From: an uncultured Celeribacter sp.
Lineage (GTDB): Bacteria > Pseudomonadota > Alphaproteobacteria > Rhodobacterales > Rhodobacteraceae
DNA: 64,000 nt
Assembly (NCBI RefSeq): GCF_963675965.1
Contig: NZ_OY780935.1
Coordinates: 620,001-684,000, forward strand
Direction: 5' to 3'
Numbering within the stretch: the first letter of the stretch is position 1; each line of letters begins with the position of its first letter. The notes under the pieces are model-generated. The model saw nothing but the letters and a program-made list of their open reading frames with translations. It was not told where the DNA came from and did no database searches. A program made the translations under genes and the position numbers. This document shows, one piece after another, positions 9,457-16,565 of the stretch.

Positions 9457-9984
9457 TCAGCTCTCCCATTCCTGGCGAAGCAGAGCGTATTGCATAGTGT
9501 TCTCGTAAATCGGCTGTCCGGCATCGTCATTCCGAAAGGATACGTAATCAAGAAACAGTCCCTCTTTCCGCATGCCCAACCGCTCGCAGAGCTTTTGCGA
9601 TGGGTGGTTATGGTCCTCCACGTAAGCGTAAAGACGGCGTGCGCGCAGATTATCGAACAGGTGAGCGAAGAGCGCGCGCGCAGCTTCAAGCGCATAGCCT
9701 TGCCCAGCGTACGCCGGAGCGAAATTCCACCCGACCGAGACCGTGTCCTCCTCAAAATGCGCGAACAAATCTCCGATTAGTTGATCGGTGTCCTTGAGGC
9801 TGACGGCGATCTGTTCGTCATCTTCGCTGCGCTTTGCGGCTTCGATAACGGCAGCATCCATGTCCTGAAGGGTCAGCGACAGGAAGCAACTTGCGACCGG
9901 TGCCTCCAGATAGGCGAAAAGGCGGCCCGCGTCTTCGCGGCGAAAGTTCCTGAGGATAAGGCGGTCAGTTTCAATCGGTGTCAC
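9457..9984 (-). CDS. GNAT N-acetyltransferase, RimJ/RimL type
   Basis: A 175-residue single-domain GNAT protein (Acetyltransf_3 type). It opens with the usual TDRLILRNFRREDA, has central strands ending IGDLFAHF, the acetyl-CoA-binding motif AYAGQGYALEAAR, and the C-terminal N-HPSQKLCERLGMRKEG segment. These enzymes acetylate alpha-amino groups of ribosomal proteins or small molecules. The substrate here is unknown. It ends 32 bp before the next minus-strand start and is transcribed in the same direction as the efflux gene upstream, so the two may form an operon. Confidence 0.88.
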   Translation of the reverse strand: MTPIETDRLILRNFRREDAGRLFAYLEAPVASCFLSLTLQDMDAAVIEAAKRSEDDEQIAVSLKDTDQLIGDLFAHFEEDTVSVGWNFAPAYAGQGYALEAARALFAHLFDNLRARRLYAYVEDHNHPSQKLCERLGMRKEGLFLDYVSFRNDDAGQPIYENTMQYALLRQEWES

Positions 9985-10016
9985 GGGCGCAGGCTTTCGG
10001 CTGTGATGGCAAAGGA

Positions 10017-11540
10017 TCAGTGGTTCGTGGCGCGGGTGTCGTGGCGCGGACCGGCAAGCGCGATGAAGACCACGATCGCCAATGCCATGATCACGACCGC
10101 CGCGATGGTCAGCAGATCGGTATGGGTCTGGGTGAATGCGGCCTTGCCCGCTGAAATCAGCGCCGCGCTCTGGTCATCGGCCAGCCTTGCGGCGACGATA
10201 TAGGTGTCCCCGATACTGCGGGCGGCCTCGGCGGCCAGTTCTGGGGAAAGGCGCGCAGGCAACTCTATGGCGCGGGAAAAGCTACTGGTCATGAAAACGC
10301 CGAAAAAGGTGATGCCGAGACCTGTTCCCAGCTCATACCCCGTCGCCTCCAGCGAACCTGCCGCGCCGCCGTTCTCGGCTTTCACTGCGCCCATGATCGC
10401 GATCGAGGAGGCCGTCAGCCCGATGCTGAGGGCCAGCCCCAGCATGGCCAAGGCCAGCGGCACATGCAGGCCGGGATCATGGAAATCCTGCCGCGCCAGA
10501 AACACCAGGGTAAACGCGGCGATCGCAAGGGACAGGCTGGCTACGCGGCGTAGGCCGAAACGGTTTGAGAGCCACCCAGCAATTGGCCCCCCAACGCCCG
10601 CGGCCGCCATGATCGGGATCATGAACAGACCAGCCTGCAGCGGCGTCTTGCCCAGAACGTATTGCAGTTCCTGTGCCAGGGTCAGCTCGACGCCGGCCAA
10701 GGCACCAGAGGCGACCAGCGCCATCAGCAGTCCGGCAAAGATAGCCGGATGCGACAACAGAGACAGGTCCAGCATAGGCTCCGGGGCCTGCAACTGAGCG
10801 CGCACGAAAAGCGCCAGCACGGCCACTCCAAAGCCGATCACACCGGCGATGACCGGCAGCGTGTGCTTTGCCCCGAAACCTGCCTTGATGCCATAAACGA
10901 TCGCGATCAAGCCGATGATCAGCAGCAGCGCCTGACCAATAGGCCAGGCACCTGGCGTGGTCCGCTCGACCCGCGGCAACAGCAGATAGCAGGCCGGCGC
11001 CACGACCAGCATCACCGGCACATTGATCAAAAAGGCTGACCCCCACCAGAAATGCTCCAGAAGCGCCCCGCCGATCAGCGGCCCGACCGCCGCCCCCGCT
11101 GCTCCGACCGTGCCCCAAAGGCCAAGCGCCATGGCACGTTCGTTCGGGTCGTCGAAAGTCTTGCGGATCAGGCCTAGGACGCACGGCAGGATCATAGACC
11201 CTCCAAGCGCCAAAACCACGCGCGCTGCGATCAACTCAGGCCCATTTCGAGCAAATGCGGCACAGGCCGAAGCGGCGGCAAAGACAATCAACCCCGTCAT
11301 CAAGATTCGACGGTTGCCGACCCGATCCGACAGAGTGCCCATCGGCACCAGCAGGCCCGCCATCAGCAAGGGATAGATGTCGATGATCCACAGGACCTCG
11401 GTCGCTGATGCATTCAGCGCCTGCGTTAAGCGTGGCACCGCAACATGTAGGATAGTCATGTCCAGAACGACCGGCAAAAAGGCCAACATGACCGCCAGCA
11501 AGACAAGCCAGCGCTTGGGATCGGGGCGTAGGGCGGACAT
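10017..11540 (-). CDS. MFS drug efflux transporter, DHA2 (EmrB/QacA/SmvA) family
   Basis: A 507-residue membrane protein with 14 predicted helices. Family motifs include LDMTILHVAVPRL in helix 1, the loop motif GTLSDRVGNRRIL between helices 2 and 3, and motif C GTVGAAGAAVGPLIGG in helix 5. DHA2 pumps exchange protons for cationic dyes, quaternary ammonium compounds or similar toxicants. It is divergently transcribed from a TetR repressor gene with a short palindrome in the 78-bp spacer, the classic layout of a repressor-controlled pump. The GNAT gene follows downstream on the same strand. Substrate range is unknown. Confidence 0.92.
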   Translation of the reverse strand: MSALRPDPKRWLVLLAVMLAFLPVVLDMTILHVAVPRLTQALNASATEVLWIIDIYPLLMAGLLVPMGTLSDRVGNRRILMTGLIVFAAASACAAFARNGPELIAARVVLALGGSMILPCVLGLIRKTFDDPNERAMALGLWGTVGAAGAAVGPLIGGALLEHFWWGSAFLINVPVMLVVAPACYLLLPRVERTTPGAWPIGQALLLIIGLIAIVYGIKAGFGAKHTLPVIAGVIGFGVAVLALFVRAQLQAPEPMLDLSLLSHPAIFAGLLMALVASGALAGVELTLAQELQYVLGKTPLQAGLFMIPIMAAAGVGGPIAGWLSNRFGLRRVASLSLAIAAFTLVFLARQDFHDPGLHVPLALAMLGLALSIGLTASSIAIMGAVKAENGGAAGSLEATGYELGTGLGITFFGVFMTSSFSRAIELPARLSPELAAEAARSIGDTYIVAARLADDQSAALISAGKAAFTQTHTDLLTIAAVVIMALAIVVFIALAGPRHDTRATNH

Positions 11541-11577
11541 AGATCACCTGGTGTTTTCGTTGCAGTAGACGATATAA

Positions 11578-11589
11578 ATACGTGCGTAT
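11578..11589. promoter_or_regulatory. Candidate TetR operator
   Basis: An inverted repeat ATACG-TG-CGTAT lies in the 78-bp spacer between the efflux gene and the TetR gene, 30 bp before the regulator's ATG. Position and symmetry suit a TetR operator controlling both genes. Binding is inferred. Confidence 0.5.
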
Positions 11590-11618
11590 GGATTTCAATA
11601 TGCAAGAAGGAAGACGGA

Positions 11619-12164
11619 ATGGGCCGAAAACCGACCATCTCGCGCGACGGGCTGCTGGACGTAGCAGAAGAGATCGTACGCAGCCGTGGAGGCAGCGCGC
11701 TGACCGTCGGCGCGCTGGCCCAGGCCGCCGGCATCTCAAAAGGCGGGGTACAATACTCCTTTGCCAGCAAGGACGCGATCATTCGCGGGCTGATAGAGCG
11801 CTGGACCAGCCAGTTCGATGCACTTCTGGGCGATCAGCACGACGAAGATCCGGTCCGTTTCGTCCACCGCTACATCGCCGCGACACGCGCCTCGCACGAG
11901 GCGATGAACGCAAAGATGGCAGCGCTTCTGGTGAGCTATCTCGAGGATCCCGCAAACCTTAAGGAAACCCGCAAGTGGTATCAGGGCATCTTCGCGCGCT
12001 TGGCCGGGGATGGACCCGAGGCCCGCGCCACACGGGTCGCCTTTCTGGCGGTCGAGGGTCTGTTCCTGATGCGGATCAACGGCATTGATGCGGATGGAAA
12101 CTGGAAAAGACTTTTGGATGATGTGGAGGCGGTATTGCGAAAATTGGCCGTGACAGAAATCTAA
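11619..12164 (+). CDS. TetR family repressor of the adjacent efflux pump
   Basis: A 181-residue regulator with an N-terminal TetR HTH (ISRDGLLDVAEEIVRSRGG, recognition segment AAGISKGGVQYSFASK) and a helical ligand-binding C-terminal half. A GAAGGAAGACGGA ribosome region precedes the ATG. Its divergent position opposite the DHA2 transporter and the palindrome between them suggest it represses the pump and itself until an inducer binds. The inducer is unknown. The IS3 remnant begins about 50 bp after its stop. Confidence 0.9.
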   Translation: MGRKPTISRDGLLDVAEEIVRSRGGSALTVGALAQAAGISKGGVQYSFASKDAIIRGLIERWTSQFDALLGDQHDEDPVRFVHRYIAATRASHEAMNAKMAALLVSYLEDPANLKETRKWYQGIFARLAGDGPEARATRVAFLAVEGLFLMRINGIDADGNWKRLLDDVEAVLRKLAVTEI

Positions 12165-12216
12165 TCAACACGCTGGACCGGCTTGAAGTCACCTACTGTA
12201 AGATCGGTCATTTCCA

Positions 12217-12508
12217 GATTGGACGTTTCACGCTTTCGTGTCGCTCCTGTTGCTCACTTAAGCGACCTTTCGCTCGAAGGCCAAAGGGCTTTTCCAGCCC
12301 AATGCTGAGTGCCTTCGACAAGGATTGTAGAAGCCGTTGATGTATTGGAAGATGGCCATCTCGACTTACCACTTGGTTGCCCATGGCCACCCCCAGATTA
12401 GCTCGGCCTTGATCGTTTTGAAGAAGGTTTCGACGGCAGCGTTGTCGTAACAGCTTCCCCTGCCGCTCATCGATACTTGGAATCCGTGCTGGCGCAGGAG
12501 CTTATGGT
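12217..12508 (-). mobile_element. IS3-family transposase C-terminal fragment and right end (copy 2)
   Basis: Read on the minus strand, this matches the 3' third of the orfB in the intact IS3 at 24708-25938. It covers the region from the LRQHGF segment through the conserved SGRG-C-DNAAVETFF block to FERKVA-stop and the right terminal repeat. A frame break after the TIKAELIW segment inactivates it. It stops abruptly near 12508, beside the terminator of the cold-shock operon. Its right end is nearly identical to remnant 1 at 5985-6042 and points the opposite way. Confidence 0.85.
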
Positions 12509-12520
12509 TGTAAAAGCAAA

Positions 12521-12544
12521 GCGGCAGAGACATTGCTCTGCCGC
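12521..12544 (-). terminator. Rho-independent terminator of the cold-shock operon
   Basis: A perfect 9-bp stem GCGGCAGAG / CTCTGCCGC with loop ACATTG. On the minus strand it is followed by TTTGCTTTTA. It lies 109 bp after the stop of the small gene at 12654-12812 and is the natural end of the csp transcript. Confidence 0.75.
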
Positions 12545-12653
12545 CTCACCTTCCGGCGGTGCATCAACGAATGCTGATCAGCTCTATTGGAACCTGATCG
12601 CGCTCAGTTGGTCCACCGAAAGCGCATCTTCAATACATTATAAGGAGATGACG

Positions 12654-12812
12654 TTATTCTTGGATGTCTTGCGGCAAAGCTTGCCGCGTGTCCGTCGTCT
12701 TTTCCGCCGCAAGGTGTTCAAAAAAATGATGCCAGCCGAGATCAGATTTCTTCTTTTGAGTAATGGTCATCATCGCAGAGGTCTCACCTGCGGATGTCTT
12801 TCTGAGTGTCAT
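12654..12812 (-). CDS. Small hypothetical protein (52 aa)
   Basis: A short frame starting ATG at 12812, with a good GGAGGG ribosome site five bases upstream, and ending TAA at 12654. The product is basic at the start (MTLRKTSAG), carries a KKK run and a GWHHFFEHL segment, and has no recognisable domain or membrane helix. It lies between the 64-residue gene and the terminator at 12521, in the same direction as the cold-shock gene, so it is probably the third gene of that operon. The ribosome site and context are the main evidence. There is no family assignment. Confidence 0.5.
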   Translation of the reverse strand: MTLRKTSAGETSAMMTITQKKKSDLGWHHFFEHLAAEKTTDTRQALPQDIQE

Positions 12813-12875
12813 GTTTGGCCCTCCATCGTATTCCGAAAATATCCCGGAATTTCATCTTGAGCCCATGAAATCGGC

Positions 12876-13070
12876 TCAAGTGCTTTTCTTGTCGACGGCA
12901 AGCGCGTCGCGTGCCAATCGTGCGGCCTTGAGGCTGGCCGTAAGGTCAGCGCGTCGCGCCACCTCTGTTTCTGTGATCTCCCGGGCCGCCGCAGCCGTTC
13001 GGTCATGCGGCGTGGCCGGTTTGGTCGCCGTTTGTCGAAACAGGGCATTGGCCTTGTCTTTATGGAGCAT
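12876..13070 (-). CDS. Small hypothetical protein (64 aa) downstream of cold-shock gene
   Basis: A 64-residue, highly charged, helix-prone protein (MLHKDKANALFRQ..., then TAAAAREITETEVARRAD). Its start has a perfect AAGGAGG site four bases upstream. It lies 56 bp after the cold-shock gene on the same strand, so the two are probably co-transcribed. No known domain is visible. Small proteins encoded behind csp genes are common in this group, but their role is unclear. Confidence 0.65.
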   Translation of the reverse strand: MLHKDKANALFRQTATKPATPHDRTAAAAREITETEVARRADLTASLKAARLARDALAVDKKST

Positions 13071-13126
13071 AAAGCCTCCTTAGTCGTGGGACCCGGCGAT
13101 AAACGCCGGATCCAAAACCGGTCAGA

Positions 13127-13333
13127 TCAGGCGAGTACCAGATTGATTGCGGACTCGCGTCCGTCGCGCCCGGCTTCGACATCGTAGGTCACAGCTTGGC
13201 CGTCATCCAGTTGTGCGATGCCGCCGCGTTCCATCGCCGAAATGTGGACGAAAATATCGCGCCCACCCGATTTCGGTTCGATGAAGCCGAAGCCTTTAGA
13301 TTGGTTGAACCATTTCACAGTGCCATTGGCCAT
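13127..13333 (-). CDS. Cold-shock domain protein (CspA family)
   Basis: A 68-residue single cold-shock domain. Both RNA-binding motifs are present: KGFGFIEP (RNP1) and DIFVHISAM (RNP2), after the standard MANGTVKWFNQS start. These proteins bind single-stranded RNA and act as RNA chaperones. GGAGA before the ATG is the ribosome site. The upstream 140 bp contains no gene and probably holds the promoter and 5' leader. Two small genes follow on the same strand before the hairpin terminator at 12521. Confidence 0.95.
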   Translation of the reverse strand: MANGTVKWFNQSKGFGFIEPKSGGRDIFVHISAMERGGIAQLDDGQAVTYDVEAGRDGRESAINLVLA

Positions 13334-13475
13334 TGTGATGTCTCCTTGATTATTTTGCAGCCCACGTGAATGCGGTTGCCCGGCTCAGTCAGATCGAAGC
13401 GGCAGACTGGAACCGATAAGGGAGACAGGATGCAGATGGAAAAAACGTTGCCTGACCTAGGTACAGGAGGGGAAC

Positions 13476-13553
13476 ATGAATAGCAAAGGAAAAGAAATAA
13501 AAGATCTTACAGCCGAAGAACGACAAGGCTTTTCGAACCGCCTTTGGAGGGCC
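13476..13553 (+). other. Orphan translation start with ideal ribosome site (possible truncated gene)
   Basis: The sequence AGGAGGGGAAC directly precedes an ATG at 13476 that opens a charged frame (MNSKGKEIKDLTAEERQGF). Beyond about 13554 the frame is merely antisense to the transglutaminase-like gene. The first 26 codons may be all that is left of a gene cut by a rearrangement. I cannot identify it. Confidence 0.25.
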
Positions 13554-14375
13554 TCAGATAAGCTGATCGCTCCAGACTTCGAACCCAGTCAGAAGGTTTT
13601 CGCCGAAAGAATGGGTCAGCGGTACGTCCGCGGCATCGCGGCCTTGTGCGACCAGAACCCGCCCGATGCGCGGCATGTTGTTGCGCGGATCGAAAACCCA
13701 CCAGCCCCCGTCGAGCCAGACCTCCGTCCAAGCGGCGAAATCACCCGGCGGATAGGGCGGATCCATGCCGATGTCGCCCAGATAGCCGGTGCAATACCGC
13801 GCGGGAATGTTCATGCAGCGGCAAAAGGCGATCGTCAGATGCGCGTAATCGCGACAGACGCCCTGCGCGTCGTGATAGGCCTGTGCGGCGCTGCGGTTGG
13901 CATCCGCAGCAAGGTAATCGAAACGAATATGGCTGTGAACGAAATCGCAGATCGCCTGCACCCGAGCCAGTCCGGGAGCTGTGTGTTGAAACAACCGCCA
14001 CGCCGTATCGGATAGCACATCGGTTTCACAATAACGGCTGCCCAAGAGATAGACGAGCACTTCGTCCGGCAGTGTCTCAACGGGGGCCTGTGCGCCGATG
14101 TCCGGGCGCGCCTCAGGCAGGCCTGTGTCCCGGATGATCGTCTGCGTCTCTACCGTAAAGCGCCCTTGCGGCGCGACCAGCCGCGTGCACCAATTGCCGA
14201 ACCCGTCGCGATAGCCGCTCATCGGCACACGGGGCGTGGTGGTGAGGTGATCCGGGTATTCAAGATCACTGACCCGCGAGAAATGCACGTTCAACAGCGC
14301 GATCATCGGGGTCTGTTGCGGCAGCTCGAACTGGAACCGGCAACCGAGTTCGATGCGAAGATCAGATGGGGTCAC
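13554..14375 (-). CDS. Transglutaminase-like cysteine protease family protein
   Basis: A 273-residue cytoplasmic protein with the bacterial transglutaminase-like N-terminal region followed by the core fold. The nucleophile Cys is in GVCRDYAHLTIAF (about residue 173) and the Asp in WWVFDPRNN. The His normally found in an HAW motif is replaced: the sequence is DFAAWTEVWL. That substitution recurs in a known subgroup of this family, so catalysis may differ. The GTG at 14375 is chosen because AGGAG lies seven bases upstream and it matches the family N-terminus. The frame is open further upstream, but that part looks unrelated. Function is unknown; such genes often accompany peptide-ligase-like proteins, not seen here. 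Confidence 0.85.
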   Translation of the reverse strand: MTPSDLRIELGCRFQFELPQQTPMIALLNVHFSRVSDLEYPDHLTTTPRVPMSGYRDGFGNWCTRLVAPQGRFTVETQTIIRDTGLPEARPDIGAQAPVETLPDEVLVYLLGSRYCETDVLSDTAWRLFQHTAPGLARVQAICDFVHSHIRFDYLAADANRSAAQAYHDAQGVCRDYAHLTIAFCRCMNIPARYCTGYLGDIGMDPPYPPGDFAAWTEVWLDGGWWVFDPRNNMPRIGRVLVAQGRDAADVPLTHSFGENLLTGFEVWSDQLI

Positions 14376-14439
14376 GACGCGACTCCTATATTTTTTTCGC
14401 CCAACATCTGCGGCGTCGGGAAGGACATTCGCCGAGATC

Positions 14440-14633
14440 TCATGAGTTGCGACTGTGGCGCGACCATGCCTTGCGCAATTCGGAGCCGACGGGGGCATAG
14501 GATTCATCAAAAATCGAACGACGCGGTTTCGGTGCCTCACCCGTGCCGATTTAGTGGCCTCTGTCTGAGGCTCTTGTGTGATCGGTGTTTTCTCGGCGTG
14601 GGTTTCGGTGTTGTGAGCAATGTGTTTTGTCAT
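14440..14633 (-). pseudogene. Possible small gene with a frameshift
   Basis: An ATG at 14633 with AAGGA seven bases upstream opens a hydrophilic frame (MTKHIAHNTETHAEK, then PQTEATKS). Around 14540 the more protein-like continuation lies in another frame (EAPKPRRSIFDESY, then GSELRKAWSRHSRNS) and ends at a TGA at 14440. Joined, the two halves would give a protein of about 64 residues. Without a shift, the first frame runs on into the transglutaminase-like gene. It may be a broken gene or a sequence error; no family is recognised. Confidence 0.35.
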
Positions 14634-15307
14634 TTTCAGTATCCTTTTTGAGAGCAATCTGCGGATACGGAAAAGACGCCACAGGCATGCGGCTGCCCCC
14701 TCAGGATCGGCAACTTGGGATCAGTTCGTTTGGTGTGTCGTCTGAATACGAGGAGAAACTGGGGGCAAATTGCGCACCGCAGCGATGGCGCGGGTCATCG
14801 CCCGCCTGTGAGAATTTCCTTGTAACCTCAATAGATATGGGGGATCGCGCACCGCATTACCAGTGAAATGACATGCGAGCGGTGCAACTTGTCCCCGAAG
14901 TCCCCGTGGGATGGCGAGACGTGGCCCCGCTTGCCCGAGTTTCAGAAAATAATAGTGATTGTTTTCCATAGCTAAGGCGGGTTTCGAGGCTTTCTCAGAA
15001 AAATGCCTCGTATTTCGGCGGCAGAGCATCTATCTGTACCTCATACGTCTGGTCCGTGGCGCATTTACCGGATGGCCCGCAGATGTGTCTCTGCCCCGCC
15101 GCAATCCGTGTGAGACAGACGACGCGATTGATTGCTCAATCGCAAAATTTATCACCCGACCAGAACGAAGGGGCCGCAGTACGGTGCAATAAGCACGTGC
15201 GACGAAGGTGCATGGTGGAGATATTCACCCGCGCCGCGCCACGTCCGGTCACTTCTCTTGAGTTCATCTGAACCAAGTCACCCAAAAGGGCAGATGCCGT
15301 TGGCCGC
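14634..15307. other. Intergenic region, no gene recognised
   Basis: A stretch of about 670 bp with only short frames that lack ribosome sites or known motifs. It separates the transglutaminase-like region from the DUF982 gene. I see no IS end, tRNA or clear terminator in it. Confidence 0.4.
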
Positions 15308-15643
15308 ATGCCACGTCCTGCCCTAAACCGCGATCCCGTCTCCACGGTCACGCGGTTTGTATCCGAGAAAGAAAAGACCTTGATAGAAATTTACTGGGGC
15401 ACCCCCCTGTCGCTCGTTACTTCGCCTGAGGGCGACGTGCAGAAATTCGGCACCATCGAAAAAGCGCGCCACTGGCTTCACCGTAAATGGCCCGTGTCAG
15501 ACGACGCGCGGCAACGCGCGCTGGAGACAATTGAAGCGGCAATGGATTGCATGGCCCCTGTCGTCGAGGCCCGCAAAGCGTTTATGATGGCCGCAAAAAC
15601 CGCAGGTTTCGTGCCTGTGGTGGCAACGCAGACAGTCGCATAG
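15308..15643 (+). CDS. DUF982 domain protein
   Basis: A 111-residue protein matching the DUF982 pattern of Rhodobacterales and Rhizobiales. It has an N-terminal beta segment (WGTPLSLVTSPEGD), then IEKARHWLHRKWPVSDDARQ, a helical middle with CMAPVVEARKAFMMAAKTAG, and a short tail. The function of DUF982 is unknown. The start at 15308 is a reasonable but unproved choice; a later GTG near 15360 is possible. Its stop codon sits exactly where homology of the facing nuclease remnant ends, so a recombination junction lies there and the last residues may be altered. Confidence 0.75.
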   Translation: MPRPALNRDPVSTVTRFVSEKEKTLIEIYWGTPLSLVTSPEGDVQKFGTIEKARHWLHRKWPVSDDARQRALETIEAAMDCMAPVVEARKAFMMAAKTAGFVPVVATQTVA

Positions 15644-16031
15644 TCCCTCCCGTATTGCCGAGAGGCGACAGCCCAGCCGTTCGCGACAAGCCATGCGTTA
15701 AGGTCTTCGCCCTTCTGGTAGCACTTCGCCACAAAGCGTCCGTAGCGGTCGGTGTCGCTCACGCGGCACTCGACCGGGGAGCGGTCAATCTTTTGCGCTA
15801 GGGTGTTGGCTGCGTCCGTTCCGCACCGCCATTCCCTCCCACCGGGTAGGCGGCATTTCTGGCGGCTTTCAATGGCGTCGATTGCATGCAGCTTGATCCG
15901 CTCGCCGTGTATCTCGATGGTGTCTCCGTCGATCACGCTGGCCGTGCCGGTGATCGTGCCCTGAGAGGCCGCCTGAGCGCCCACAGGGTCGCACAGAGCG
16001 GCTGTCAGAAGGCAGGGCGGTAGAGCGGGTG
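15644..16031 (-). pseudogene. Thermonuclease (SNase-like) gene truncated at both ends
   Basis: The minus strand encodes a secreted SNase-like protein. It shows the end of a signal peptide (TAALCDPVGAQA), the catalytic region ASVIDGDTIEIHG and HAIDAIESRQKC, then DTDRYGRFVAKCY and NAWLVANGWAVASRQYGRDY. The signal peptide start is missing because the IS3 copy at 16032 has replaced it. The C-terminal helices are missing because the DUF982 gene abuts at 15643. The frame stays open into both neighbours, but those parts are not nuclease sequence. Confidence 0.85.
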
Positions 16032-16385
16032 TGGACCTGTCACGGAATTGTTCTGCTCCTTTGACTTGGTATTTTGCCACAAAGGAGAGACATCATGGCG
16101 TCGAACCCCACCCCGGAATTCCGCGCCGAGGCAGTGCGCGTAGCGTCGACGAGCGGCTTGCCTCGTAAGCAAGTGGCAGCCGATTTTGGTATCGGCTTCT
16201 CGACGTTGAGCCGCTGGATTCAGCAGGACCGGCGTAATCCTGAGAAGCCAGCCGCCCAATCTGATCTTGAACGTGAGATCGCCGAGCTGCGCAAAGAGAA
16301 CCGTATGCTCCGGGAGGAGAGGGACGTGCTAAAAAAGGCCACCCAGTTCTTTGCGGAGCGAAGCAAATGAGGTTCGCTTTCATCC
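16032..16385 (+). mobile_element. Truncated IS3-family element (left end and orfA)
   Basis: The left terminal repeat begins TGGACCTGTCACGG at 16032, closely matching the left end of the intact IS3 at 24708. orfA is complete. Only the first six residues of orfB (MRFAFI) remain before similarity stops near 16385. The IS21 element begins about 70 bp further on. Confidence 0.85.
16095..16370 (+). CDS. IS3-family transposase OrfA
   Basis: A 91-residue protein with an N-terminal Tnp_8 helix-turn-helix (PEFRAEAVRVASTSGLPRKQ, then DFGIGFSTLSRWI) and a C-terminal leucine-zipper-like coiled coil (REIAELRKENRMLREERDVL). It normally works with OrfB through a -1 frameshift fusion. Here OrfB is lost, so the copy cannot transpose alone. 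An AAAGGAGAG ribosome site precedes the ATG at 16095. Confidence 0.9.
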   Translation: MASNPTPEFRAEAVRVASTSGLPRKQVAADFGIGFSTLSRWIQQDRRNPEKPAAQSDLEREIAELRKENRMLREERDVLKKATQFFAERSK

Positions 16386-16565
16386 GTTGCCCGGCAGGCG
16401 ATTTGCATGGCAAATCTGCCGAGAGGGGCAAAGAACGCCGACATGTGAGAACGGCGGTGCAAAATTAGACCACAGTAGCGCCGTCGTATTGGCGGTGCGG
16501 GCGGCGTAAAAGTCGTCCACTTTTTCCCTTCTTGCGGCAGCAGGGAGGGAGAGGAGATTTACACC

